Notes under the pieces: model-generated
What the model was told of the DNA's origin: nothing
The model's input: the letters and a program-made list of their open reading frames with translations, nothing else
Database searches by the model: none
Shown here: positions 17,324 through 26,828 of the stretch, piece by piece
Layout: each line of letters opens with the position of its first letter
Position numbering within the stretch: the first letter of the stretch is position 1
From: JBBECJ01 sp963763325
GTDB taxonomy: Bacteria; Chloroflexota; Chloroflexia; Thermomicrobiales; CFX8
NCBI GenBank assembly: GCA_963763325.1
Contig: CAVXOL010000001.1
Span: forward strand, 186,001 to 250,000
DNA length: 64,000 nucleotides
Direction: 5' to 3'
Translations under genes and position numbers: made by a program

Positions 17324-20300
17324 TCAGGGCTGGTCTGCGCCGGGGCCGTACGTAGCGAGCCAGTCGGCGACCTGCGAGCGCGAGGCGAGTCCAAGCTTGC
17401 GGAGAATGGCGCTGACATGGGTATCGGCCGTCCGCGGCGCGATCCCCAGCGTCGCGGCGATCTGCTGGTTGGTCTGGCCGCCGGCAATGAGCCGCGCGAT
17501 CTCCAGTTGGCGGTCGGTCAGGGCTGGCTCCTGAACATCGGTGGATACGACGGCGCTGACGGCGCCAGCCTGCTCGACCAGCACCTGCGCATGTTGGAGC
17601 GCATCGTCGACGGACCAGCTGCGCCCCTCGCCCCAAGCGACCGCAAACGCGCCCTCATCAAGCAGTTCGGCGGTTCGCGCGACCATCCGGTCGTTGACTT
17701 CGCGTTCTGGGGGCGGGATTGGTAGATCCAGTGCTTCACGGAAGACTTCGGCTGCCCCCCAGAGGCGGGCGGCTCCGGCCGGATTGCCAAGCATGCCAAT
17801 CGCGCCAGCGACACCCTCCAGCCCTTCAGCGATCACCCCCTGGTCGCCAACATGCCTGGCTCCCGACAGGCTCTCGCTGAAGAGATCCAGTGCCTGGGCG
17901 TACTGGCCGCGATCCCAGGCGATCCGCGCCTGGTGGGCCGTCAGGATCGCCATCGACCAGTCATCTCCGTGCTGCTGAGCGAAGGCGCGCGTCTCGTCCA
18001 GCAACGACTCGGCGAGGTCGAGGTCGCCCTGGCTCCAGGCCAGCATCGCGAGGTTGCCGAGCGCGATATCGATCATCATCGGGTCGCCGATCTCGCGCCG
18101 GATGGCAAGGCTCTCTTCGAAGAGAACACGGGCGCGGTCCAGATCACCACGCTGGCGTTGGACGACGCCGAGGCTGTTCAGGACGGCTGCGATCCTGGCG
18201 AGGTCGTCGGTGTCGCGCAAGAGCGCGAGCGCCTCTTCCAACGAGGCCGCCGACCGGTCCTCATCACCAGCTTCAGACAACAGGATGCCCGCGTGATACA
18301 GCCCTCTGGCCCGCAGGCTATCGGCAGCATCCGGCGCGGCTGCCAATGCCCCCTGAAGCGACACGATCCCCTCGCGGACGTCACCACGCACGTACCAGAA
18401 GCGTCCGAGGGCGACGACCAGTTGCAGCGCCAGAAGCGGGTCGGCAACCTGCGCCCAACTCATGGCAGCGCGCAGGTTGTCGTGCTCGGCTTCGACCTGG
18501 GAAATCTGCTCTGCCTGCTCCGCGCCACGCAGGCGCGGCTCGGCTGCTTCGGCGAACGCCAGGAACAGCTCGGCATGCCGGCGCCGGGCGGCCTCACGCT
18601 CACCGGACGCCTCCAGCCGCTCGCTCGCATACTGCTGGATTGGGACAAGCATCCGGTAACGCAGCCGGCCGCCCTGCTCGTAGGCCAGCACGAGCGACTT
18701 CTCGACCAGTTGAGCCAGCAGGCTCAGCGTGTCGACGGCCGTCACGCCATCGACAAGCGCCTCGGCGGCATCTAGCGTCCAACCGTTGACGAACACCGAC
18801 AACCAGCGAAAGAGTTGCTGCTCATCGACCGATAGCAGGCCGTGGCTCCAGTCGAGCGTCGCGCGCAGGGTCTGCTGGCGAAGTGGGGCAACACGGTCGC
18901 CGCTGGAGAGCACTTGTAGTGCATTTTCCAGCCGGGACGCCAGTTGGGTCACACCCAACGCCGGAAGCCGCGCGGCCGCCAGCTCGATCGCGAGCGGCAG
19001 ACCGTCGAGACGGCGGCAAATGTTGGCAACGTACGCCGCGGTGTCGGGCGTCAGGCTGAAGTCCGGCTGAAAGCTACGCGCCCGTTCAACCAGCAGCCGT
19101 ACCGATTCGACCACTGTGAGTTCCCCGACCGTCGCGTCACTGGCCGAGGGGACAGCCAGCGGTGCGACGCGCCAGATGACCTCGCCCGGCACACGAACTG
19201 CCTCTCGGCTCGTCGCCAGCACCGTCAGCCGAGGGCAGGCGGCCAGCATCTCAACCAGCAGACCCGCAACGTCATCGAGCAGGTGCTCGCAGTTATCGAG
19301 GACCAGCAGCAGGTGGCTGGTGGCCAGCCCATCGACGAGCGTCGTGAGCAGCGGGTGATCGGGCTGTTCGGCGATGTTGCAGGCAGCGGCAACCGACTGA
19401 GTGACCAGCGACCCGTCGGTCAGCCCGGCCAACTCCACGAGCCGGACACCATCGCCATACTCGCCCGCGAGCCGCCTGGCCGCTTCGAGCGCGAGCCGCG
19501 TCTTGCCGGCCCCGCCGGGTCCAACCAACGTCAGGAGCCGAGCCGAACCAAGCGCGTCCCGCACATCATGCAACTCGCGCTCACGGCCGACGAAGCTGGT
19601 CAGCGGGCGTGGAAGATGTCGCGCTGTCTGCTGTCCGCCTTCCGCCGCGTGCGAACTCGCCTCAGTCGCTACTCTGCCAGCGAGGATCTCAGCGTAGAGC
19701 GCCTGGGTAGACGGCTCCGGATCAACATCCAGACTCCTCACGAAGCGCGGCCCGCAACACTTCGTACTGTCGCAGTGCCTGCTGCCGACGCCCAGCACGG
19801 AGGTGGATCCGCATTAATCCGGCGTGCGCCTGCTCATTCGCGGCATCAATGACGAGGATACGCTGCAGCGTCGCTTCCGCCTGGACGTCCTCCTGACCGG
19901 CCTCCTGCAACCTGGCCAGGCCAGCCAACATCGACAGGTAGGTGTCGTGAACCCGCTCACGCCGGCTCGTCGTCCAGTCGTCGTAAAGATTCTCTGGAAG
20001 CAACTCACCGGTGTAGAGATCGATGGCAGCCTCGTAATCGCCATGAGAACCGGTCAGTGCAGCCCGCTCGGCGGCCCGTTCGAACGCCTCGACATCAACC
20101 CAGATGTCACCGTCCGGAGCCAGTATCAGCCGCTCTCCGCGCAACCGGAGAATGTCCTCCTTCGTGCTGGCTGACGCCAGAATCCGACGCGTGACATGGA
20201 CTGTATAGCGCAGGTTGGCGATACCAGAATCGAGATCCGCATCGGGCCAGAGCTGGTCAATGATCTGCTCGCGATGCAGGCTGTGGCCCGGAGCCAGCGC

Positions 20301-20561
20301 CAGCAGCTTCAGCAAGCTCTCGGCTCGGCGACGCGTCCAGACAGCGTCCGCGAGGACATGATCGTTGATAACCACGCGAAAGTCGCCAAGCAGATGAATC
20401 CGGAGCACTGGTTGCTGATTGGGCGAGCTCGTCGCAGCCGACCAACCGTCGCCTGCCGAGCCGCTGTCGTGATCCACGGAATCAGGTTCCTCATCGCGCG
20501 TCACACAACCGGCGCAACGCTTGCATTCAGCATTGGTGTTCACGAAAGTTCGTCGTCTCAA
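17324..20561 (-). CDS. SARP-type transcriptional regulator with STAND ATPase, TPR and LuxR HTH (frameshifted)
   Basis: About 1,075 residues once joined. Order: winged helix and BTAD domain (LLGDFRVVINDHVL to ALRQYEVLRAALREE); a STAND/NB-ARC ATPase with LTSFVGRERELHDV, P-loop GPGGAGKTRLAL and LLVLDNCEHLLDD; an array of TPR-like repeats; and a C-terminal LuxR-type HTH (LTDRQLEIARLIAGGQTNQQIA). The frame breaks near 19735: removing one T joins LREE to LDVDPEPST, the normal BTAD continuation. Two intact frames of 279 and 824 residues otherwise result. Such proteins act as large signal-gated switches. The target genes are not evident. Confidence 0.82.
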
Positions 20562-20714
20562 GTATAGATGGCGCGTGGGAGGCGGTTGTCAGTTCCCCGG
20601 CATCCCGTACACTGACGACACCACGGTGGCGGGGAAGGCGACGCGGACCGGCAGGACATCGCCAATGATCCTGACCGGCCATCAGTCACAGGAGTGAGTG
20701 TGTCAGGAGGAACA

Positions 20715-21524
20715 GTGTCCGTCCTCAGAGAACTATTTGGACGTGAGAAGCCGGTCATCGCGATGATGCACCTTGCGCCATTACCCGGCAGGCCCCTTTA
20801 TGACCGGGCCGGTGGCGTCGCGGCGATTGTCGAGAGCCTCAAACGTGATCTGGAGGTCCTTCAGGAGGGCGGCGTCGATGGCCTGCTCTTCTGCAACGAG
20901 GGAGATCGACCTTACCCGCTGCAGACCGATCGCGCGCCGATCGCGGCGATGGCAGCCGCTATCGGTGAGCTGCGGCCGGAGATCAGCCTGCCATACGGCG
21001 TCGATCTGCTCTGGGACGGGATCGCGGCCATCGCGGTCGCCCAGGCTGTCCAGGCGTCGTTCGTCCGCGAGGTGTTCACCGGCGTCTACGACAGCGACAT
21101 GGGCCTCTGGCAGCCGGACGCCGCCGCCGCGCTCGACTACCGCGAGCGGATTGGGGCCGGTAACATCCGTCTCTTCTTCAACATCGAGCCGGAATTCGCT
21201 CGCCCTGTCTCGCCACGTCCGATCGGCGCGCTGGCAAAGAGCGTCGTCACCTCGTCGCTGGCTGACGCGCTGCTGATCTCTGGGCCGATGGCTGGCGCTG
21301 AGGCTGACCTCGCTCACATCGAGGAGGCGAAATCCGCCGTCCCGACAACGCCGGTCCTCGCCAACACCGGCGTCCGGATCGAGACGGTCGCCCAGACGCT
21401 GGCCGTCGCCGACGGCGTCATCGTCGGCACCGGCCTCAAGCAGGACGGCTACACCTGGAACCCGGTCGACCCCGACCGGGTCCGGCGCTTCATGGCCAAC
21501 GCCCGCGAAGCACGCGGAGGCTAG
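20715..21524 (+). CDS. BtpA/SgcQ family protein
   Basis: TIM-barrel protein of the BtpA/SgcQ family. Visible blocks: KPVIAMMHLAPLPGRPLYD at the N-terminus, DGLLFCNEGDRPYPLQTD, SFVREVFTGVYDSDMGLW, LLISGPMAGAEADLAHI, TPVLANTGVRIETVAQ and DGVIVGTGLKQDGYTWNPVD. BtpA was named for photosystem I biogenesis, while SgcQ sits in sugar operons; in non-phototrophs a sugar-related role is more likely. GTG at 20715 follows AGGAGG; an in-frame GTG at 20694 is possible. Context with an FGGY kinase and an SDR 1-2 kb away fits carbohydrate metabolism. Confidence 0.85.
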   Translation: MSVLRELFGREKPVIAMMHLAPLPGRPLYDRAGGVAAIVESLKRDLEVLQEGGVDGLLFCNEGDRPYPLQTDRAPIAAMAAAIGELRPEISLPYGVDLLWDGIAAIAVAQAVQASFVREVFTGVYDSDMGLWQPDAAAALDYRERIGAGNIRLFFNIEPEFARPVSPRPIGALAKSVVTSSLADALLISGPMAGAEADLAHIEEAKSAVPTTPVLANTGVRIETVAQTLAVADGVIVGTGLKQDGYTWNPVDPDRVRRFMANAREARGG

Positions 21525-21531
21525 CGCCGGG

Positions 21532-21552
21532 CACAGGCTACAATTGCCTGTG
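21532..21552. promoter_or_regulatory. palindrome enclosing a -10-like box
   Basis: CACAGGC (21532-21538) and GCCTGTG (21546-21552) flank TACAATT, whose TACAAT is a good -10 element. It lies 20 bases before the 21573 gene. An operator placed on the -10 box suits an autoregulated module. It could also be a terminator hairpin of the preceding gene. Confidence 0.4.
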
Positions 21553-21572
21553 TAGCATCGGAGCAGCGCAGG

Positions 21573-21938
21573 ATGAAGGAACATGACGTGAGCCACTCGA
21601 TCGCGCCGCCAACGACGATCCCGATTGAGATTCAGCCATCTGCCGACGAGTTGATGACCGACTGGCTGGCGGATCGCGTGAACAGGGCGATTGATCTCAC
21701 GGTCAATGAAGCGCCGGCGTCGAATGTTCTAGTTCGCAGCATCAGCGTGTTTGGATTTAAGAGTTACGAGGAAACGACACGGGTTATCTTCGTCAACCCT
21801 GAGATCGAAGGCAACGACGATGATGCCTACGCGTACTGGGGAGTACTCGCTGAATCGTTTGCCGAATTGAACCGGCAACCCCTTCCACCTGGAGCAACCA
21901 ACGCGGATGTAACGATTGAGATCATGGTCGGATGGTGA
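21573..21938 (+). CDS. hypothetical small alpha/beta protein, partner of HEPN-like gene
   Basis: A 121-residue protein I cannot assign. Its C-terminal half alternates strand and helix: NVLVRSISVFGFKSY, a second strand TRVIFVNPEIEG, a helix AYAYWGVLAESFAELN and a last strand VTIEIMVGW. This order resembles the gene at 43011, which also precedes a HEPN-like gene. The start codon could instead be the GTG at 21588 behind AAGGAA. Its end overlaps the next gene by 7 bases, so the two are translationally coupled. Possible antitoxin or degenerate nucleotidyltransferase; this is inference. Confidence 0.55.
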   Translation: MKEHDVSHSIAPPTTIPIEIQPSADELMTDWLADRVNRAIDLTVNEAPASNVLVRSISVFGFKSYEETTRVIFVNPEIEGNDDDAYAYWGVLAESFAELNRQPLPPGATNADVTIEIMVGW

Positions 21939-22330
21939 CGCAGAACAGCGAGTTCGATCCGCTCGAATTCCTGCATCTGGCCGACAATCTCGTCACAAGC
22001 GACGCAGATGAAGCCGTCATTCGCACGGCGATTGGGCGTGTCTACTACGCCGTGTTTCTAATGGCGAGAGCGAAGACGGGGATTCAGGGTCGCCATCAGG
22101 TTCATGAACGGGTTCGGCGGGCGATCAGTCCAGCTCATAGTCAAGCAGCGAGCATGCTGGGTGGAATGTCCTACTATCGGCTCGTCGCGGACTATGAGCT
22201 CACTCCTGAGAATTCACAGTTCCCAGGCTGGCAGACCATCTGGATTCGGGTGCGTCGAGATGCGGCACGAGTGCTCGCCGCCTTGAGCAGTCTACCCGAC
22301 CTCACAGCGGAGGCCGAAGGACAATCATGA
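21932..22330 (+). CDS. HEPN-like protein
   Basis: A 132-residue helical protein. IRTAIGRVYYAVFLMARAK and YYRLVADYELT match the first and third helices of HEPN/UPF0332 proteins (usual forms AISRAYYAAFHAA and RxxADY). A canonical RxxxxH ribonuclease motif near the C-terminus is not seen; RHQVHERV in the middle is the only related pattern. HEPN proteins are commonly toxins in two-gene modules, and the overlapping small upstream gene fits this. Catalytic activity is uncertain. Confidence 0.6.
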   Translation: MVTQNSEFDPLEFLHLADNLVTSDADEAVIRTAIGRVYYAVFLMARAKTGIQGRHQVHERVRRAISPAHSQAASMLGGMSYYRLVADYELTPENSQFPGWQTIWIRVRRDAARVLAALSSLPDLTAEAEGQS

Positions 22331-22340
22331 AGCATCGAAG

Positions 22341-23834
22341 ATGATCGCACGCAACCTCCTCGGCATCGACATCGGGACGACGGCGCTGAAAGCAGTAGTG
22401 CTCGATCCCAATCGTGGTGTTGTCGCGCAGGCGGGGCGGCCGCACACGTTGCGCTCGCCACATCCCGGCTGGGCCGAGATGGACCCGACTGAGTGGTGGG
22501 AGACGACGGTCGCCGCCTGCCGGGAGTTGACCGCCGGCATTCCGGCAGCCGATATCGAGGCCGTCGCCATGACCGGGATGGTGCCGGCGATGGTGTTGCT
22601 GGATGCTGAAGGCAACGTCCTCCGGCCGAGCATCCAGCAGAACGACGCCCGCTCGGTTGAGCAAGTCGATGAACTCCGGGCAGCCGTCGATCTCGACGAG
22701 TTCTTCGCCATCACCGGCGGGACACCGAACCAGCAGAACATCGCCCCGCGCTGGCGCTGGCTGGCGGCCCACGAACCGAACGCAGTTGCGCGGTGCGCGA
22801 CCCTGTTCGGCTCCTACGACTACATCACCCACCGGCTTACCGGCTCCCGGTCGTTGGAGATCAACTGGGCCGCCGAGAGCGGACTATTCGACATTGGCCG
22901 TGGAACCTGGCACGCGCCGTACCTGGAGCAGGCCGACATCCCGCCGGGAGTCCTGCCACCGGTTCGCCAGCCGAGCGACATCGTCGGCAGCGTCACAGAG
23001 GCAGCCGCAGCGGCGACCGGACTTCGGGCGGGGACGCCAGTTGTCGCTGGGAGTGCCGACCATGTCGCGGCGGCGCTGGCGTCGGGGTTAACGCAGCCGG
23101 GCGACCTGCTGCTCAAGTTCGGCGGAGCCGGCGATATCCTCTACGTCGCCGACCGGGCCGACCCCGACCGGCACTTCTACTTCGACTACCACGATATCCC
23201 CGGCCTGACGCTCATCAACGGCTGCATGGCGGCCAGCGGCTCGTTCGTCAAGTGGTTCGCAGCTGAGATGGCGAGCGGCGCAACACTCGAGGAATTGGAC
23301 CGCGAAGCCGCACTGATCCCACCCGGAGCGGGTGGCATTGTCGCGCTGCCATACCTACTGGGTGAGAAGACACCGATCTTCGACCCGCTGGCGCGGGGCG
23401 TCTTCGCCGGCGTCATGCTGCACCATACGCGGGCGCACCTCTTCCGGGCCGTCCTCGAGTCGGTCTGCTACGGCTTCCGACACCATCTGGAGCTACTGCT
23501 GGCGTCCGGCCGCCCGGTGACGCGCGTCCTGGCCGCCGACGGTGGTAGCCGCAGCGCCATCTGGATGCAGATGGCGGCTGATGTGACCAACCAGCCGGTC
23601 CAGGTCATCGCCGGTGAAGCCGCCTCCGCGCTGGGAGCGGCCTTTGTTGCCGGAATCGGTGCCGGCGTGATCGACGGCTGGGACACGATCGAACGCTTCA
23701 TCGAGCGCGGCCAGCGCTTCGAGCCGCAGCCCGATGCTGTCGCGGCTTACAACACCGGCTACGCGATCTACCGCGACCTCTACGCCCGTCTCCAGCCAGT
23801 CTTCCCCACCCTGGCCCGTCTCGATCGCGGCTGA
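22341..23834 (+). CDS. FGGY-family carbohydrate kinase (xylulokinase-like)
   Basis: A 497-residue sugar kinase. The N-terminal phosphate motif is GIDIGTTALKAVVLD, and WWETTVAACREL follows. The catalytic Asp lies in AGSADHVAAALASG (about residue 240), and the second FGGY block reads TRVLAADGGSRSAIWMQMAADVTNQPV. Family length is normal. Closest in layout to xylulokinase, but glycerol or another pentulose or hexulose cannot be excluded. It is followed 48 bases later by an SDR gene, suggesting a small sugar catabolic unit. Confidence 0.87.
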   Translation: MIARNLLGIDIGTTALKAVVLDPNRGVVAQAGRPHTLRSPHPGWAEMDPTEWWETTVAACRELTAGIPAADIEAVAMTGMVPAMVLLDAEGNVLRPSIQQNDARSVEQVDELRAAVDLDEFFAITGGTPNQQNIAPRWRWLAAHEPNAVARCATLFGSYDYITHRLTGSRSLEINWAAESGLFDIGRGTWHAPYLEQADIPPGVLPPVRQPSDIVGSVTEAAAAATGLRAGTPVVAGSADHVAAALASGLTQPGDLLLKFGGAGDILYVADRADPDRHFYFDYHDIPGLTLINGCMAASGSFVKWFAAEMASGATLEELDREAALIPPGAGGIVALPYLLGEKTPIFDPLARGVFAGVMLHHTRAHLFRAVLESVCYGFRHHLELLLASGRPVTRVLAADGGSRSAIWMQMAADVTNQPVQVIAGEAASALGAAFVAGIGAGVIDGWDTIERFIERGQRFEPQPDAVAAYNTGYAIYRDLYARLQPVFPTLARLDRG

Positions 23835-23882
23835 TCCGTGCGATGATCAACTCGATGGGTACATTTCAGAGGGGAGACGCAG

Positions 23883-24677
23883 ATGGATCTCGGACTCAAC
23901 GGCAAGGTCGCGATGGTTGGTGGGGCGAGCAAGGGGATTGGGTTCAATGTCGCCCGGCTACTTGCGAAGGAAGGCGTCGCTGTTGCGATCTCCTCGCGCG
24001 ACGAGGCGGCGATCCAGGCCGCCAAGCAGCAGATCGAGGCCGAGACGAACGGTGCGCGGGTGCTGGCAGTGGCGGCGGACCTGAGTCAGGCCGACGCGAT
24101 TGACGGCTGGCTGGCAGCCACGGTCGAGCAGTTCGGCGGCATTGACCTGCTCTTCACCAACACCGGTGGCCCGCCGGGAGGCGTCTTCAACGACTTCAAC
24201 GACGCCGACTGGCAACGCGCCTTCGACCTGCTGGTGATGAGCGTCATTCGGATGACACGCGGCGTCTACCAGTCGATGCAGGCACGTGGGGGCGGCGCGA
24301 TCGTGATGTCGACCTCGTCATCGGTTAAGGAGCCGATCCCGAACCTGACACTCTCGACCGTCATGCGTGCCAGTGTCTCGGCGCTCGCCAAATCGCTGGC
24401 TAACGAGTGGGCGGGCGACAATATCCGCGTCAACCAGATCGTCCCGGGCCGGATCCTGACCGACCGGATTCGCACAATGGACCAGGCACGGGCCGAGAAA
24501 TCGGGGCAATCGCTCGAAGAGATCCGCCGCCAGTCGGAAGCGACGATTCCGCTCAAGCGCATCGGCGACCCGGAGGAGTACGCCAGCGGCGCCGTCTTCC
24601 TCTTCTCCGAAGCCGCCTCCTACATCACCGGCGCAACGCTCCAGGTCGACGGCGGCCTGATCCGCAGCGTCACATAG
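23883..24677 (+). CDS. SDR family protein lacking the canonical YxxxK
   Basis: A 264-residue short-chain dehydrogenase/reductase. The nucleotide motif is intact (VGGASKGIGFNVARLLAKEG), with AVAADLSQADAI and FTNTGGPPGG in the expected places, and it ends VDGGLIRSVT. The catalytic region reads MSTSSSVKEPIPNLTLSTV then MRASVSALAKSLA, where the usual YxxxK is replaced by SxxxR. Other divergent FabG-like SDRs share this change, so activity may differ or be absent. Follows the sugar kinase and is probably co-transcribed. Confidence 0.85.
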   Translation: MDLGLNGKVAMVGGASKGIGFNVARLLAKEGVAVAISSRDEAAIQAAKQQIEAETNGARVLAVAADLSQADAIDGWLAATVEQFGGIDLLFTNTGGPPGGVFNDFNDADWQRAFDLLVMSVIRMTRGVYQSMQARGGGAIVMSTSSSVKEPIPNLTLSTVMRASVSALAKSLANEWAGDNIRVNQIVPGRILTDRIRTMDQARAEKSGQSLEEIRRQSEATIPLKRIGDPEEYASGAVFLFSEAASYITGATLQVDGGLIRSVT

Positions 24678-24756
24678 GTGACAGGTGTCAGGGATTGGTT
24701 CGTGAAGATGAGAAGCGATCTCCACTCCTTCAGCACAACCCCTGATACCTGTCACC
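24677..24756. repeat. inverted repeat between convergent genes
   Basis: Arms 24677-24693 and 24740-24756 pair at 16 of 17 positions. The units (GGTGACAGGTGTCAGGG) differ from the GGGAATC type, but the layout, long arms right at a stop codon between convergent genes, is the same. Probable bidirectional terminator or dispersed repeat. Confidence 0.6.
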
Positions 24757-24762
24757 TGACAA

Positions 24763-26568
24763 CTACGATCCTCCGCCAACGCCGACACCGATCTGGCCGC
24801 GGATCTCACCCTCCGGGTAGAAGGCAGTTTGGGCGTTGAGGTAGGTATCTCCGGTTAACATCAGGTAGACCAGCCGCTCGATCGTGAGATCATCGGCCAA
24901 CGACTCTTCCGTGATGATCCCGTTGACAACGTCGTTGAAGAACGAAATCGGCGGGGATGCGACGAACAGCGTCACCAGGGTAGGCCCGTTCTCGTTCGCG
25001 GCTCCCTGGCGAATGTTGATCGCTGTCAGACTCTGAACGTCAGACAACGCGACCTGGAAGGCGATCGCATCCAGACTGGCGTCGTAGTTGAAGAGCGCCG
25101 CGCCGCTCGCATCCGTGATGACCGGTGGTAGCACGCTATCGCCACTGAGCGCGGCCCGCAGGTTGATTGCTTGCAGAGGTTGCGTCTGCCCTCGTATCGC
25201 ACCGGTCGGGTTGGCGAGCGTGTGAACATCAACGTATGCCGCGCCACTCACCATCATGTCTACCAATTCAGCAACGGTCATGTCCTCCGGTAGGGATGCG
25301 GCATCGATCGTCCCCTCAACCAGCACGCCATCTGGAGTGACCGACGTGCCATCACTTGCCTCGAACAGCGTCACGATGATTGGCCCACTCTCCCCAACAC
25401 CACCGGTGTGGATATGAGCGCCGGTGACATTGACGACATCAGAGACGACCAGTTGGAAGTCGATGCTGCCATCCTCGGTGACATGGAAGTAGGCTGTCCC
25501 CGTTCCTTCAATAGCGGAGTTCGCTCCAAACAATCGGGCAAGCAGCAGCTGCTCCTCCAGCGTTGGTTCCGGAGTTGTCGTCGGCGTTTCGGTCACGGTG
25601 CTGGTGGCGGTTGCTGTCGCGGTGCTGGTCGGCGTGCTCGTCGCGGTGCTGGTTGGTGTTGGCGTCGAGATATCCGGGTAACGCCAGCGATAGTAGTGCT
25701 GGCCGACGTTGCCGGCCTCGACCTGCCAGCCTTCGATGTTGCCCGGTGTATACGTCAGGCAGCGCCGCTCGAAGCACTGGATCAGCACATCCTGAACAAC
25801 GCCCTTGAGCTTGATAGAGGCCCAGTAGGCTTCGGCAATCGGGTAGCCGGTGGCATAGAACGGGTTCTGGAAGAGGAAGTCCTCGACAAACGCCTCGTCC
25901 TCATAAACGGTGCCCTGCGAGGTCATGAACTCCCAGAATGGTGATGCGATCTGGTGATTGATGTCGGTAGCCTGAGCGTGATAGGCGGCGGTGACTCCCT
26001 GGGCCGTCAATGACGGATCGTTGGTGATCGTGCCGTCACGGGCCAGCCGTTGGGTGATGGCAGCGCCGTCAGCCAGCGGCGGCTCGTCGAGGACGAGGCC
26101 AATCGTCGCGTAGGTTGGCCCGCTGGGGTCGTCGGGATCCCCGGCGACGTTGATGTCGTCAGCCGGCTCACGGACCTGATAGAGCGCGTCACCGATCTGG
26201 ACACGGCCCGAGATCAGTTCGTTGACCAGCAGGCCATTGGTGACGTACCAGACGCCATCATCGACGGCGTCCGGATGGGTGATTTCCATCCGGCTCTTGT
26301 CGAAATACTGGACGGTGCGCATCCCGTTGGGCGATTCCAGATACGGCTCGTCGATCGCGCCGGTATTGCCTTCCGGTCCCCACATCCAGGTACGGTCGGC
26401 CTCGCCATCGGTGACCGGCTTATCGGTGCGCGCCCATGTGCGCTCGAATTCGGGTGTTGCGGGCGCGACCGCGAGTGTATGCATGATCCCCAGTCCGAGC
26501 ATACCCATCGCGATCACGACAGTCAGCACCTTAACGGTGCGCGCGGTGTGCAGACTGGCCAAAGCCAT
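24763..26568 (-). CDS. secreted protein with Chloroflexota-type N-domain and two CHRD domains
   Basis: Has an N-terminal membrane or signal segment (VLTVVIAMGMLGLGIMHTLAVA), then a domain of about 290 residues (RTWARTDKPVTDGEADRTWM to FERRCLTYTPGNIEGWQVEA and VGQHYYRWRYPD). A Thr-rich linker of TPTSTAT type follows, then two CHRD repeats (GTAYFHVTEDGSIDFQLVVS and GAALFNYDASLDAIAFQVAL). CHRD domains occur in extracellular proteins. The N-domain is also in the protein at 49073, so the two are paralogues. I prefer the ATG at 26568, behind GAAGGGG, over an upstream in-frame ATG at 26622. Function unknown. Confidence 0.8.
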   Translation of the reverse strand: MALASLHTARTVKVLTVVIAMGMLGLGIMHTLAVAPATPEFERTWARTDKPVTDGEADRTWMWGPEGNTGAIDEPYLESPNGMRTVQYFDKSRMEITHPDAVDDGVWYVTNGLLVNELISGRVQIGDALYQVREPADDINVAGDPDDPSGPTYATIGLVLDEPPLADGAAITQRLARDGTITNDPSLTAQGVTAAYHAQATDINHQIASPFWEFMTSQGTVYEDEAFVEDFLFQNPFYATGYPIAEAYWASIKLKGVVQDVLIQCFERRCLTYTPGNIEGWQVEAGNVGQHYYRWRYPDISTPTPTSTATSTPTSTATATATSTVTETPTTTPEPTLEEQLLLARLFGANSAIEGTGTAYFHVTEDGSIDFQLVVSDVVNVTGAHIHTGGVGESGPIIVTLFEASDGTSVTPDGVLVEGTIDAASLPEDMTVAELVDMMVSGAAYVDVHTLANPTGAIRGQTQPLQAINLRAALSGDSVLPPVITDASGAALFNYDASLDAIAFQVALSDVQSLTAINIRQGAANENGPTLVTLFVASPPISFFNDVVNGIITEESLADDLTIERLVYLMLTGDTYLNAQTAFYPEGEIRGQIGVGVGGGS

Positions 26569-26770
26569 CGTCGGCCCCCTTCGCCCCTTGTAATGTTCCT
26601 CGGAGTCAGCGTCTGTACCCATCCCGCGTCGCCTGGACAGACGGCAGCCATCCCCATGACCGCCAGATCGGTAGTGCGACGCTAATCATCATAGCGCGAA
26701 TCCTGAGGGGCCGCGAGTGGCGGTGCCTGCGAGTCACACGAGTGGGATGGTTTCTACCGACGAGACAACG

Positions 26771-26800
26771 AACGGGGAGGGTCTTGCGACCCTCCCCGTT
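26771..26800 (-). terminator. perfect hairpin downstream of subtilase
   Basis: AACGGGGAGGGTC and its exact complement form a 13-base stem with a TTGC loop, 28 bases after the subtilase stop. No clear T run follows. Confidence 0.8.
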
Positions 26801-26828
26801 GAGCCTTGCGGCTTGTCTGGCCGCTAGC

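Noticed and set aside
24677..24756. CRISPR-like repeats at the inverted-repeat sites
   Set aside because: They are paired inverted arms with no regular spacers and no cas genes are near.
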